64,000 bases of DNA from Acutalibacter sp. 1XD8-36 (GTDB lineage: Bacteria; Bacillota; Clostridia; Oscillospirales; Acutalibacteraceae), in contig NZ_QZDU01000007.1 in assembly GCF_009917525.1 (NCBI RefSeq), forward strand, positions 1-64,000, written 5' to 3'. The notes under the pieces were generated by a model. It was not told the origin of the DNA and did not search any database. It worked only from the letters and a program-made list of their open reading frames with translations. Position numbers and translations under genes: made by a program. Every line of letters starts with the position of its first letter. The first letter of the stretch is position 1. Positions 7,770-16,320 of this stretch are shown here, one piece after another.

Positions 7770-9700
7770 ATTTTTTCTCCCTTCGTGTAGTTTAAGAGGC
7801 CGCCAACTAAGACCATATCCCGCTGGCGTGGGGTGAGCACAGCCCGCAGCCTGAACTGCAGGCCGGTGGACTCGTCTGCCATTGTCACGTCATTTCCTGA
7901 CTCAAACTCAGCCCTGATATTGGGCAGGGAGAGCATGTCCATCTGGCTGATTTTGTCATAGTCGCTTTCGTCCGTAAACTGCAGGGGCAGTATGCCGGTG
8001 TTGGCAAGGTTCGCCGCGTGTATCCGGGCGTAGCTCTTGGCGATAACGGCCTTTACGCCCAGGTACAGGGGCACCAGCGCCGCGTGCTCACGGGAGGAGC
8101 CCTGGCCGTAGTTATGTCCGGCTATGACAATGCCGCCGCCCTCCTGCTTACAGCGCTCCGGGAACTCCTTGTCGCAGACGGCGAAGCAGAACTGGCTGAG
8201 ATAGGGCACATTGGAGCGGTAGGGCAGTATCTTTGCCCCGGCGGGCATGATATGGTCGGTGGTGATGTTGTCGCCCACCTTGAGCACAGCCTTCCCGGAG
8301 ACGCTGTCAGCTAAGGCTCCGGCAATGGGCAGGGGCTTGATGTTGGGCCCGCGCTGTACCTCCACGGTCTCCATCAGGGGCTCCTCGATGGGGGGGAGGA
8401 TAAGGTTGTCGTTTATCAGGAAGCGCTGGGGCATGTCTATCTTCACATATTCCCCAAGGCTCCGGGGGTCTGTGAAGACTCCGGCGATTGCCGAGGCGGC
8501 GGCGGTCTCGGGGCTCACAAGGTAGACCTTCGCGTCGGCGGTACCGGTGCGGCCCTCGAAGTTGCGGTTGAAGGTGCGAAGGGACACGCCCGCAGAGCTG
8601 GGGGACTGGCCCATGCCGATACAGGGCCCGCAGGCGCACTCCAGTATGCGGGCCCCCGCTGAAATCATGTCGGCCAGGGCGCCGTTTTCAGCCAGCATCT
8701 GGTATACCTGCTTGGAGCCGCAGCCGATAGTCAGGCTCACGTCCGGGTGTACGGTTTTCCCCTTGAGTATAGCCGCCACGCGCATCATGTCAAGATAGGA
8801 GGAGTTGGTGCAGGAGCCGATACAGCACTGGTCTATCTTCATCCCCTCGAGCTCATCCACAGGCTTCACGGCGTCAGGGCTGTGAGGGCATGCGGCAAGG
8901 GGCACAAGGGACGAGAGGTCGATTTCTATGGTCTCGTCGTACTGGGCATTCGGGTCTGAGGAGAGCTCCACCCACTGGTCCCCACGGCCCTGGGCCTCCA
9001 TAAACTGCCGGGTGATATGGTCTGAGGGGAACAGGGAGGTGGTGGCACCCAGCTCAGCGCCCATATTGGTGATGGTGGCCCGCTCGGGGACAGTGAGGGT
9101 CTTAACACCCTCGCCGGTGTACTCAATAATCTTGCCAACGCCCCCCTTGACGCTCATTTTGCGCAGCACTGCCAGGATAACGTCCTTGGCGCTGACCCAG
9201 GGGGAGAGGGAGCCGGTAAGCTCGACCCTTGTCATGGTGGGCATATTTATATGGTACTCGCCGCCGCCCATGGCAACCGCAACGTCCATGCCACCGGCAC
9301 CGAAGGCCAGCATACCTATGCCGCCGCCGGTGGGGGTGTGGCTGTCCGAGCCTATAAGGGTCTTGCCCGGCGCGCCGAAGCGCTCAAGGTGGAGCTGGTG
9401 GCAAATGCCGTTGCCCGGGCGGGAGAAGTAAATGCCGTGCTTCCTGGCGACCGTCTGGATGTACCTGTGGTCGTCGGCATTCTCGAAGCCGCTCTGCAGG
9501 GTGTTATGGTCCACATAGGCCACGCTCTTTTCGGTCTTCACCCTTGGCACTCCCATGGCCTCGAACTCAAGGTAGGCCATGGTGCCTGTGGCGTCCTGGG
9601 TCAGGGTCTGGTCGATACGCAGGCCGATGTCCTCGCCCGCCCTCATTTCGCCGCTGACAAGGTGTGCCTCGATGATTTTCTGTGCGATAGTCTTGCCCAT
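7766..9700 (-). CDS. acn: Aconitate hydratase (short monomeric type)
   Basis: The 644-residue enzyme interconverts citrate and isocitrate using a 4Fe-4S cluster. [22 protein letters not shown] holds part of the active site, and the three cluster cysteines are visible in CIGSCTNSS and [10 protein letters not shown]. The swivel domain follows with [12 protein letters not shown] and [10 protein letters not shown]. The length fits the short archaeal/clostridial aconitase rather than the ~900-residue AcnA. Ribosome site aaaggag lies well placed before ATG 9700. It overlaps icd by four bases and follows the HAD gene by only 19 bases, so it may also be read from the AEC promoter upstream. Confidence 0.95.
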   Translation of the reverse strand: MGKTIAQKIIEAHLVSGEMRAGEDIGLRIDQTLTQDATGTMAYLEFEAMGVPRVKTEKSVAYVDHNTLQSGFENADDHRYIQTVARKHGIYFSRPGNGICHQLHLERFGAPGKTLIGSDSHTPTGGGIGMLAFGAGGMDVAVAMGGGEYHINMPTMTRVELTGSLSPWVSAKDVILAVLRKMSVKGGVGKIIEYTGEGVKTLTVPERATITNMGAELGATTSLFPSDHITRQFMEAQGRGDQWVELSSDPNAQYDETIEIDLSSLVPLAACPHSPDAVKPVDELEGMKIDQCCIGSCTNSSYLDMMRVAAILKGKTVHPDVSLTIGCGSKQVYQMLAENGALADMISAGARILECACGPCIGMGQSPSSAGVSLRTFNRNFEGRTGTADAKVYLVSPETAAASAIAGVFTDPRSLGEYVKIDMPQRFLINDNLILPPIEEPLMETVEVQRGPNIKPLPIAGALADSVSGKAVLKVGDNITTDHIMPAGAKILPYRSNVPYLSQFCFAVCDKEFPERCKQEGGGIVIAGHNYGQGSSREHAALVPLYLGVKAVIAKSYARIHAANLANTGILPLQFTDESDYDKISQMDMLSLPNIRAEFESGNDVTMADESTGLQFRLRAVLTPRQRDMVLVGGLLNYTKGEKI

Positions 9701-9719
9701 TGTACTCGCTCCTTTACAG

Positions 9720-10466
9720 TTAATTTAGCATCAGTATATTGGTAAATTCCCGCCAGCTGCCGACGCAGAGACAGGGAATATCTGCTTTTTCCGGCGGCTC
9801 CCCGCCACTTTCGTTGAACCACACCGGGAACATCCCGGCGGCGTGGGCACCCAGCACGTCGGCATACCAGTCGTTGCCGCAGTACCAGACTTTTTCCGCA
9901 GGCGGGCAGGTCTTTTTCAGCGCTATGCGGAACAGCAGCGGGTCCGGCTTGCGGATGCCGTATTCGCTGGAGGCGATTACAAACTCAAAGCTGTGTAAGG
10001 GGAACAGCCTGCCCAAGCGGTTAGCCAGCGCATTGCCAGACCAGCCGATATTGCTGATGACCCCGGTGGGGATATTCCGGCTGCGCAGGAAGTTTATCAT
10101 CTCGGACGCGCCGGGCTTCAGGAAGCTGGGGCAGGAATTTTCCATCAATATCAGCTCGGCTTCCTCCAATGGGACGGAGGTTTTCAGGCCCAGCGCCTCC
10201 ATAACAGTACGGAGCTGCTGCCATTCATGTATTTCCCAGCCCCCATTGCGGGCAGCGGAGAGGCTTCGTGAGCCGGAAAAGCGCTGCCAGAGTTCGTCGC
10301 CGATATTTTTGGCGTCCTCCGGCGCCGCACCGTCGGGATTCTCGGAGACATACCGAAAAACCGCCCGCCAGCCACGGAGAAAGTCCGGCACAGGCTCCCA
10401 GGCTAGGGTATCCCCATAGTCGAATATAATAATGTCAGGCCGTGTCAGCTCCATAGTGCACCTCAT
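9720..10466 (-). CDS. HAD-superfamily hydrolase (subfamily IA)
   Basis: The 248-residue protein carries HAD motif I as FDYGDTLAW (nucleophile aspartate in DxGDT), motif II in GVISNIGWSG, and motif IV as WYCGNDWYADVLGAHAAG. It is a soluble phosphatase-like enzyme, and the substrate cannot be predicted. It starts at ATG 10466, overlapping the stop of the GNAT gene by the ATGA arrangement, and belongs to the same leftward operon. Motif I has D-Y-G-D-T instead of the common D-x-D-G-T, as in other members of this branch. Confidence 0.85.
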   Translation of the reverse strand: MRCTMELTRPDIIIFDYGDTLAWEPVPDFLRGWRAVFRYVSENPDGAAPEDAKNIGDELWQRFSGSRSLSAARNGGWEIHEWQQLRTVMEALGLKTSVPLEEAELILMENSCPSFLKPGASEMINFLRSRNIPTGVISNIGWSGNALANRLGRLFPLHSFEFVIASSEYGIRKPDPLLFRIALKKTCPPAEKVWYCGNDWYADVLGAHAAGMFPVWFNESGGEPPEKADIPCLCVGSWREFTNILMLN

Positions 10467-10927
10467 AGGGTCTTCTCCATAAAGTAATTCAAGAGCTCGA
10501 TACCTTGCCTCACCGCCCGGTTTTCCCGCACCACCCGGTACCCGCGCTTCAGGAAGAAGGGCCGGGCGGTTATGGAGGCGTAGGTTGTGATACGCTCATG
10601 CCCCATTTCCAGCCGGTCGCACAGAGCCGCTGCTATGCCCATGTCCTGGAAGTCTTTATGCACATAGAGCCTGTCCAGGTACCCGCTGTTATCAATGTCT
10701 CCAAATCCTGATATAATGCCGGAAGTCTCGGCTACCAGGGTAAAATGCTCCGAGAGTGAGCGCCCCCACGCCTCTGTGTCCGGCCTGCCGCCGGCCCAGG
10801 CGTCAAGCTGCTCCGGGGAGTAGTCCCGAGCATTGACGGTGTGCACCGTGTCAAAAAACAGCCTCAGGAGCTCCGGGCAGTCGGCGGGCCGGTAGGCTCT
10901 TATAATAATATCAGACGGCATGTTCAT
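10463..10927 (-). CDS. GNAT-family N-acetyltransferase
   Basis: The 154-residue protein has the GNAT order: IIIRAYRPADCPELLRLF at the N-terminus, FGDIDNSGYLDRLYVHKDFQDMGIAAALCDRLE for the acetyl-CoA site (the Q/RxxGxA loop appears as QDMGIA), and PFFLKRGYRVVRENRA at the end. It resembles the YafP/ElaA-like acyltransferases of unknown substrate. ATG 10927 was chosen because ggaggg stands six bases upstream and because it overlaps the DUF5655 stop by four bases. It sits between DUF5655 and HAD genes in the operon. Confidence 0.87.
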   Translation of the reverse strand: MNMPSDIIIRAYRPADCPELLRLFFDTVHTVNARDYSPEQLDAWAGGRPDTEAWGRSLSEHFTLVAETSGIISGFGDIDNSGYLDRLYVHKDFQDMGIAAALCDRLEMGHERITTYASITARPFFLKRGYRVVRENRAVRQGIELLNYFMEKTL

Positions 10928-11313
10928 CTCTTTCCCTCCGCAAATTCCACAGCCTGGACAAGCCAATCCAGCAGCTCGCCGTCAATCCCGCCGGGCCCGG
11001 TTATTACCGCGTGATGGGTCCAGCGGCCAGAGTACGGCTCCGTGGCGGTGAGCCTGGGGGAGCTGAGCCTTTGGCCCAGCCCAAAGGTGACTGTGAGGAA
11101 ATCGCCCTTTATCCCCGGGCGCACCCGGTTAAAGGACACACAGGCGAACATGCGCCGCCGGAAAAAGGATATTTGGGTGGCCTTCACCTGCACCTCAAAG
11201 GGGCCGGCCTGCTCTGTAAGCATCTTTAATAGCCTTTCGTAAATGGGCAGAGCCCCGGGCCTTTTATTAAAGAAAAGCAGTATGTTTTCATCTATGGCAT
11301 TAGAAGAATCCAA
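10924..11313 (-). CDS. DUF5655 domain protein
   Basis: The 129-residue protein matches the DUF5655 pattern: KATQISFFRRRMFACVSFNR, then LTVTFGLGQRLSSPR, RWTHHAVI and LLDWLVQAVEFA. The domain also occurs at the C-terminus of DUF4287 proteins and is thought to bind small ligands or nucleic acid, but no function is established. The frame begins with TTG at 11313, overlapping the AEC gene by 14 bases; no in-frame ATG exists nearby. It ends in a four-base overlap with the GNAT gene, so expression is tied to both neighbours. Confidence 0.75.
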   Translation of the reverse strand: MDSSNAIDENILLFFNKRPGALPIYERLLKMLTEQAGPFEVQVKATQISFFRRRMFACVSFNRVRPGIKGDFLTVTFGLGQRLSSPRLTATEPYSGRWTHHAVITGPGGIDGELLDWLVQAVEFAEGKR

Positions 11314-12238
11314 AATAATTCAACCCCCATATAGAAAGGAACATGGTGCCGATAGACAGCACCGAGCTGAACACTACCAGCTGCCCGGCAAGCTGGTCGT
11401 CCCCGCCCATCTGCTGGGCCATTGTGAAGCTGGACACGGCGATTGGCGAGCCGAATACCGTAAGCAGCACCGCTAGGTTGGCGCCCCTGAAGCCCATGAG
11501 GATGGCGGCGCCCACGAAGGCCGCGGGGTAGACGATAAGCTTCATGAAAAGGGTTATGAGCAGGGGGCGCGCGCAGCGCCCGGTCTCGCCAAAGCTCATT
11601 GACGCCCCCAGCACCACGAAGGCAAGGGGAGTGGCGATACCGCCAATGGTAGACATGGTGCTGTGGAGCACATTGGGCAGGTACCAGTTGAAGCGGGTGA
11701 AAAGTATGCCGATAATGGAGGCAATTATAAGCGGGTTTGTGGCTATCCCAAGGAGCACCCCCCAGAGGTTCGGGCGCTGTCCGTTGAACATCTCCAGGGC
11801 CAGCACAGCAAGGGCGTTAAACATGGGGATTATAACGGCTATCAGCAGCGAGGCAGTTCCCGCGGCCCTGTCCCCGAAAAGGGCCATGCTGATGGGTATG
11901 CCGAAGAGTACAAAATTGCTGCGGAACATCCCCTGGAGCATTACCCCCCGCCGGGAGTTGTCCTGCTCTGTCAGGAGCACCAGCACCAGGGACACCAGGA
12001 ACTCTATGAGCACCCCGGCAGCGGCGAAGAACAGCAGATTGTTCTGGAGGCTGACTCCTTCCCCGGTATCGTATATGTTTATAAAAATCATCAGCGGCAG
12101 GAAGACCTTGAAGATACACTTATTAACCTGCCGGGCCGAGGCCTCGTTTAAAAGGCCTGTGAGCCGTATAATATAGCCCGCTACCATTATAAGGAATAGG
12201 GGGACTACGGCGTTGACGGATATAAAAAGGCTGTCCAA
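11300..12238 (-). CDS. AEC-family transporter (auxin efflux carrier-like)
   Basis: The 312-residue membrane protein has about ten hydrophobic segments and the AEC/PIN-like signature NKCIFKVFLPLMIF near residue 40, and MQGMFRSNFVLFGIPI in the middle. Bacterial members move organic anions such as malate or other carboxylates. A di- or tricarboxylate substrate would suit the aconitase and isocitrate dehydrogenase genes in the same leftward run, but this is inference. It starts at TTG 12238 with aaggaggg about nine bases upstream, and is the first gene of the operon. Confidence 0.85.
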   Translation of the reverse strand: MDSLFISVNAVVPLFLIMVAGYIIRLTGLLNEASARQVNKCIFKVFLPLMIFINIYDTGEGVSLQNNLLFFAAAGVLIEFLVSLVLVLLTEQDNSRRGVMLQGMFRSNFVLFGIPISMALFGDRAAGTASLLIAVIIPMFNALAVLALEMFNGQRPNLWGVLLGIATNPLIIASIIGILFTRFNWYLPNVLHSTMSTIGGIATPLAFVVLGASMSFGETGRCARPLLITLFMKLIVYPAAFVGAAILMGFRGANLAVLLTVFGSPIAVSSFTMAQQMGGDDQLAGQLVVFSSVLSIGTMFLSIWGLNYFGFF

Positions 12239-12304
12239 CTTTGGGACCCTCCTTGGCTATAGGGGTTATATAGCTTTGAATTTATATGGCTTTAATATGC
12301 TAAT

Positions 12305-12333
12305 AGTATATCACAAAACTAACCCCTTGGCAA
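12305..12333 (-). promoter_or_regulatory. Promoter of the AEC to icd operon
   Basis: On the minus strand TTGCCA (12333-12328) and TATACT (12310-12305) have 17-bp spacing. It lies back to back with the larB promoter, with 14 bases between the two -35 boxes. Confidence 0.7.
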
Positions 12334-12347
12334 GTTGTCCCCGGGGC

Positions 12348-12376
12348 TTGTAAACTCTCCCCAAATGCAGTATAAT
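12348..12376 (+). promoter_or_regulatory. Promoter of larB
   Basis: TTGTAA (12348-12353) and TATAAT (12371-12376) are 17 bases apart, about 30 bases before the larB start. Confidence 0.75.
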
Positions 12377-12405
12377 ATAGGTAATTTGCGAAAAGGAGAG
12401 GGAAA

Positions 12406-13152
12406 ATGGACCAGGCAGACATTAAAAATATACTCGAGCAGGTGAAATCCGGGGGCTGCACCGTGGACGAGGCCCTGCTGAAGCTCAAAATGGAGCCCTT
12501 CCGAGACCTGGGCTTTGCCAAGGTGGACGGCCACAGGGGACTGCGCCAGGGGGCCGCTGAGGTCATCTATGGCGCGGGGAAGACCCCTGAGCAGATAAGG
12601 GACATTGCCGCCAGCATGAGAAAGGACGGAGAGCAGGCGGTGCTCATAACCCGCATGAGCCCGGAAGCGGCGGGGGTGGTGGGGGAGGCCCTGCCCCTTG
12701 AATACCATGAGATGGGAAGGGTCGGCATTGTGGGCCGTATGCCGGAGCCCACCGGGAAGGGGAATATTGTCGTTGCCACCGGCGGCACCAGCGATATGCC
12801 TGTGGCTGAGGAGGCGGCCCTCACCGCCCAGGTGCTGGGCAACCGGGTCGTAAGGCTCTATGACGTGGGTGTGGCGGGGCTGCACAGGACCCTTGCCCAC
12901 CTTGAGGACCTTATGAGCGCCCGGGTGATAGTAGCCATAGCCGGGATGGAGGGGGCGCTTGCCAGCGTTATAGGCGGCCTTGCGGACTGTCCGGTGATAG
13001 CCGTGCCCACAAGCGTGGGGTATGGGGCGTCCTTCGGGGGGCTCTCCGCCCTGCTGTCCATGCTGAATTCCTGTGCCAGCGGGGTGAGTGTGGTGAACAT
13101 TGACAACGGCTTCGGCGCGGGGTACCTTGCAAGCATGATAAACCATATCTAG
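12406..13152 (+). CDS. larB: LarB, pyridinium-3,5-biscarboxylic acid mononucleotide synthase
   Basis: The 248-residue enzyme carboxylates and hydrolyses nicotinic acid adenine dinucleotide, the first step to the nickel-pincer nucleotide cofactor of lactate racemase and related enzymes. The C-terminal ~150 residues are PurE-like: IVVATGGTSDMPVAEEAA, VYDVGVAGLHR-like YDVGVAGLHRTL, VAIAGMEGALASVIGGL, and PVIAVPTSVGYGASFGG. The N-terminal ~90 residues with VDEALLKLKMEPFRDLGFAKVD and the H-R-G motif are typical of LarB. Length is full. The start is preceded by aaaaggag. A LarC-type gene follows 36 bases later; larE and larA are not in the window. Confidence 0.95.
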   Translation: MDQADIKNILEQVKSGGCTVDEALLKLKMEPFRDLGFAKVDGHRGLRQGAAEVIYGAGKTPEQIRDIAASMRKDGEQAVLITRMSPEAAGVVGEALPLEYHEMGRVGIVGRMPEPTGKGNIVVATGGTSDMPVAEEAALTAQVLGNRVVRLYDVGVAGLHRTLAHLEDLMSARVIVAIAGMEGALASVIGGLADCPVIAVPTSVGYGASFGGLSALLSMLNSCASGVSVVNIDNGFGAGYLASMINHI

Positions 13153-13188
13153 CAATATACTTATATATTATAGCAGGGGGGAACGGCT

Positions 13189-13608
13189 ATGACCGATGAG
13201 ATAACAGAGCTGAGCTGCAACCTGGACGACATGTCCCCCGAGGGCATTGGCTTTGCCATGGAGGTGCTGCTGAACGAGGGGGCGCTGGACGTGTTTACCA
13301 CGGCTATAGGCATGAAGAAATCAAGGCCTGGCACAATGCTCACCTGCCTCTGTAAGCCCGGCGACAGCGAGAAAATGGCCCGGCTTATCTTTAAGCACAC
13401 CACCACCCTGGGGATAAGGGAGAGCCGCTGCAGGCGCTATACCCTGGAGCGGAGCTTTACAGAGGCCGAGACTGAGTACGGCCCGGTGCGCATAAAGCAC
13501 GTTGAGGGCTGGGGGACAGAGAGGGAGAAGGCCGAGTATGAGGACCTTGCGAAAATTGCCCGGGAGCAGGGGCTGAGCCTTGAGGAGGCCCGCAGGCTTT
13601 TGGAATAA
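13189..13608 (+). CDS. larC: LarC C-terminal domain (LarC2-type nickel insertion protein)
   Basis: The 139-residue protein corresponds to the C-terminal third of LarC, the CTP-dependent nickel insertase for the pincer cofactor. LSCNLDDMSPEGIGFAMEVLLNEGALDVF, and AIGMKKSRPGTMLTCLC, then TTTLGIRESRC are the known LarC2 blocks. In Lactobacillus plantarum the full protein is made by frameshifting from larC1 into larC2. Here no LarC1 sequence lies upstream: the gene has its own ribosome site (aggggg) and ATG and directly follows larB. It may be a stand-alone subunit with the N-terminal part encoded elsewhere. Confidence 0.85.
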   Translation: MTDEITELSCNLDDMSPEGIGFAMEVLLNEGALDVFTTAIGMKKSRPGTMLTCLCKPGDSEKMARLIFKHTTTLGIRESRCRRYTLERSFTEAETEYGPVRIKHVEGWGTEREKAEYEDLAKIAREQGLSLEEARRLLE

Positions 13609-13649
13609 AAATTTTAATTATTATATTATAATATAAGGAGGACTATATA

Positions 13650-14267
13650 ATGAATGTACTTATGATTAACGGCAGCCCGCATAAAGAGGGGAACACCTAT
13701 ATTGCCCTGCACGAGATGGAGAAGGTATTCCAGGCCGAGGGCTTTGAAACGGAGATTCTGCACATAGGCAATAAGGCCATAAGGGGCTGCGTGGGGTGCA
13801 GAAGGTGCGGGGAGCTGGGCCGCTGTGTGTTTGACGACGCTGTAAACGAGGCCGCGGAGAAGTTCGCCCGGTGTGACGGCCTGGTTGTGGGCAGCCCGGT
13901 GTACTATGCCTCGGCAAACGCCACGCTGGTTGCATTTCTCACTAGGCTTTTCTATAGCTGCGGCTGTGACAAGACAATGAAGGTGGGCGCGGCTGTGGCG
14001 GCGGCCAGAAGGGGCGGGCTCACGGCGACCTATGACGAGCTAAACAAATTTTTCGCCATCTCGGGCATGCCCATTGCCAGCGGGCAGTATTGGAACGGCA
14101 TACACGGACAGACCCCAGGGCAGGCCCTGGAGGACGCGGAGGGCCTGCAGATGATGAGGACACTTGCCAGTAACATGAGCTTTTTGATGAAGAGCATAGC
14201 CCTTGGGCGGGAAAGGTACGGCCTGCCCGAAAAGGAGCCCAAGACGTTTACAAACTTCGTAAGGTAA
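13650..14267 (+). CDS. Flavodoxin-fold NAD(P)H-dependent reductase, Fe-S flavoprotein-like
   Basis: The 205-residue protein starts MNVLMINGSPHKEGNT, the FMN phosphate loop of the NADPH-dependent FMN reductase/iron-sulfur flavoprotein family. CVGCRRCGELGRCVFDD supplies the compact cysteine cluster that usually binds a 4Fe-4S centre, and VVGSPVYYASANATLVAFLTR is the second FMN block. It should shuttle electrons or reduce quinone-like compounds in the cytoplasm. It follows the larC-like gene by 41 bases with aggagg upstream, so it may belong to the lar transcript. The electron partner is unknown. Confidence 0.87.
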   Translation: MNVLMINGSPHKEGNTYIALHEMEKVFQAEGFETEILHIGNKAIRGCVGCRRCGELGRCVFDDAVNEAAEKFARCDGLVVGSPVYYASANATLVAFLTRLFYSCGCDKTMKVGAAVAAARRGGLTATYDELNKFFAISGMPIASGQYWNGIHGQTPGQALEDAEGLQMMRTLASNMSFLMKSIALGRERYGLPEKEPKTFTNFVR

Positions 14268-14283
14268 AATTTAATTGTAAGGG

Positions 14284-14312
14284 TTGCAAAATTTCGCCTA
14301 TTCGTGTATGAT
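14284..14312 (+). promoter_or_regulatory. Promoter of the CZB chemoreceptor gene
   Basis: TTGCAA (14284-14289) and TATGAT (14307-14312) are separated by 17 bases. It is a housekeeping-type promoter, not a flagellar sigma-28 type. Confidence 0.65.
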
Positions 14313-14376
14313 AGTAGCAGTACGCACTCCGTGGCGGCGGTACCGCCGAAAGCTGACGAAAGAAAGGACAATAAGT

Positions 14377-16026
14377 ATGGGAAAGAGTATCAAACGGTCG
14401 ATAGCTATAAGGGCAGCGTTAGCGCTGGCGGCAATGCTGCTGTTTAGTTTTATCACCACTGCAAACACCTTCAAAATCGATAACACCCAGGAGCAGGCTA
14501 AGCAGGCCAGCGCCCTTCTGGAACGAGCCCAGAAGGCTGAGGCCGCACACTATAAGTGGTCCCAAAATCTGTCGAACGCTCTGTACGCAGGGACCGAGTT
14601 TACCGGCAGCACAGACCCTACCGGCTGTGTTTTAGGCCAGTGGCTCTATGGGGAAGCCGGCACGGAGAACGAGGCAGTGCTCAGCCTGCGCTCGAAGCTT
14701 GAGCCCCTGCATAAGGAGCTGCACGAGTCTGCTACATATGTCCTGGATTTGCATAAGAGCGACCCCCAGGCCGCGCAGGAGTATTACCAGCAGACCATAG
14801 GCACAAACCTTTCCACCCTGGTGGGGTATCTGGACCAGGTGGTGGAGGAGGGCACGCTCCTAAGGGACGAGACCCAGAAGACCATGGATGATACAACATT
14901 CACCATGCAGGTCACAACAGGCACCTGCCTGCTGCTGGCGCTGGTATGCCTTATGAGCCTTATCTACTATGTGATTACCCGGGCCGTAAACCCGATAGTC
15001 GCCATAAGCAAGAGCAGCTCCGTAATGCAGGAGGGGCGGCTCAACCTGGAGCTGGACTACCGGTCGCAGAACGAGCTGGGCAGGCTTGCCGATATCCTCA
15101 GGGACAGCCTTGCGACCATAAACGGCTATGTCTCAGACATCAACCGTATTATGGGCGAGATGTCCAACGGCAACTTTGATGTGAGCACATCTGAGGAGTA
15201 TATCGGAGACTTTGCCAGCATACAGGCCTCTATTGAGAGCCTGACTACCACCCTATCTATGGCTATGGGCCAGATAAACCAGTCGGAGATAAGGATATCC
15301 GGCAACGCCGAACAGCTCTCAAGCAGCGCCCAGTCCCTGGCCCAGGGAGCTACCGAGCAGGCCAGTGCCGTGCAGGAGCTGTACGCCACGCTGGACGGCG
15401 TATCCCGCAGCGCCCAGAGCAATGTGCAGACGGCTACCGAGGCACAGGAGCGCGCGCGCCTTACCGGGGAACAGGTCGCCCAGAGCGAGCAGAAGATGGA
15501 GCAGATGGTGTCCGCAATGGAGGACGTGAGCTCCTCCTCCGAGCAAATAGGACAAATCATCACCACTATCCAGAATATCGCGTTCCAGACCAATATACTT
15601 GCCCTGAATGCCGCGGTTGAGGCCGCAAGGGCCGGTGAGGCCGGCAAGGGCTTTGCGGTCGTTGCCGACGAGGTGCGCAGGCTTGCCGCCCAGTCTGACG
15701 AGGCCGCCGCCGCTACCACTGAGCTTATAGACAACTGTGTGGCCGCAGCCAGCCGCGGCAGCGGGATAGTGGCGGAAGTCTCCGCCGCCCTGGAGGAGAC
15801 CATGGAGCTGGTGAGCCGGTCCAATGAGGATATCGGCGTTATCGCTGACGCTGTGCGCGGAGAGGCCGAGTCCATTGCCCAGGTCACCGAGGGCATTGGT
15901 CAGATATCCGCGGTGGTGCAGACCAACTCCGCAAGCAGTGAGGAGTCCGCAGCCGTAAGCTCCGAGCTCTTTGCCCAGGCGAAGAACCTGAGGGAGCAGA
16001 CCAGCCGTTTCAGGCTGAAGGATTAA
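14377..16026 (+). CDS. Methyl-accepting chemotaxis protein with extracytoplasmic CZB-like sensor
   Basis: The 549-residue receptor has TM1 at about residues 8-28, an outside domain to ~177, TM2 at ~178-203, HAMP to ~260 and a signalling domain with the hairpin tip [23 protein letters not shown]. The outside domain shows the spacing of a chemoreceptor zinc-binding (CZB) domain: H58-x-x-W, C84-V-L-G-Q-W and the LHKELH helix (H112, H116). CZB domains bind zinc and are redox or hypochlorite sensors in other receptors, usually in the cytoplasm. ATG 14377 follows agaaagga; the open frame extends upstream without a better start. No flagellar or che genes are nearby. Confidence 0.87.
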   Translation: MGKSIKRSIAIRAALALAAMLLFSFITTANTFKIDNTQEQAKQASALLERAQKAEAAHYKWSQNLSNALYAGTEFTGSTDPTGCVLGQWLYGEAGTENEAVLSLRSKLEPLHKELHESATYVLDLHKSDPQAAQEYYQQTIGTNLSTLVGYLDQVVEEGTLLRDETQKTMDDTTFTMQVTTGTCLLLALVCLMSLIYYVITRAVNPIVAISKSSSVMQEGRLNLELDYRSQNELGRLADILRDSLATINGYVSDINRIMGEMSNGNFDVSTSEEYIGDFASIQASIESLTTTLSMAMGQINQSEIRISGNAEQLSSSAQSLAQGATEQASAVQELYATLDGVSRSAQSNVQTATEAQERARLTGEQVAQSEQKMEQMVSAMEDVSSSSEQIGQIITTIQNIAFQTNILALNAAVEAARAGEAGKGFAVVADEVRRLAAQSDEAAAATTELIDNCVAAASRGSGIVAEVSAALEETMELVSRSNEDIGVIADAVRGEAESIAQVTEGIGQISAVVQTNSASSEESAAVSSELFAQAKNLREQTSRFRLKD

Positions 16027-16052
16027 AAGTTTCGTCCACCTTTTCAAAGGTG

Positions 16053-16078
16053 GCAGGGTGCGGGGCAGAGCCCCGCGG
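16053..16078. repeat. Dispersed intergenic palindrome, copy 1
   Basis: The 26-base core contains gcagggtg, then the stem gcggggc/gccccgc with a 3-base loop. A near copy lies at 21372-21397, likewise just behind a gene. A second small stem (ccaccttt/aaaggtgg) precedes this copy. Confidence 0.6.
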
Positions 16079-16137
16079 CCCACTTCGGGCAGCGCCTATA
16101 GCGCAGTGCCCGCCAAATCACCCCATAAACCCTAAAG

Positions 16138-16167
16138 AAAAAGCACCCGCTTCGGCAGGTGCTTTTT
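16138..16167 (+). terminator. Terminator after the CZB chemoreceptor gene
   Basis: Stem aaaaagcacc/ggtgcttttt (16138-16147, 16158-16167) with an inner gcttcggc tetraloop structure and a T-run. Confidence 0.85.
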
Positions 16168-16242
16168 AATGTATACCCCTAAACTCATTTATAAAATATT
16201 TACAACCCGGCAACAATCTCTTAAAAATATTTATAAAAGGAC

Positions 16243-16271
16243 TGGAAAAACCCGGAGACCTGTGATATAAT
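16243..16271 (+). promoter_or_regulatory. Probable promoter of the ABC exporter-MATE operon
   Basis: A consensus TATAAT (16266-16271) is preceded at 17 bases by the weak -35 TGGAAA (16243-16248). A weak -35 often means activator dependence, but no activator is evident. Confidence 0.5.
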
Positions 16272-16320
16272 ATTAGCTTGTGATGACAACCCCAAACGGC
16301 GAAAAAAGGAGGAAAACAGC

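Noticed and set aside
12319-13155. 278-codon minus-strand frame opposite larB
   Set aside because: Gly/His/Pro-rich product without motifs; LarB on the plus strand is full length and well supported.
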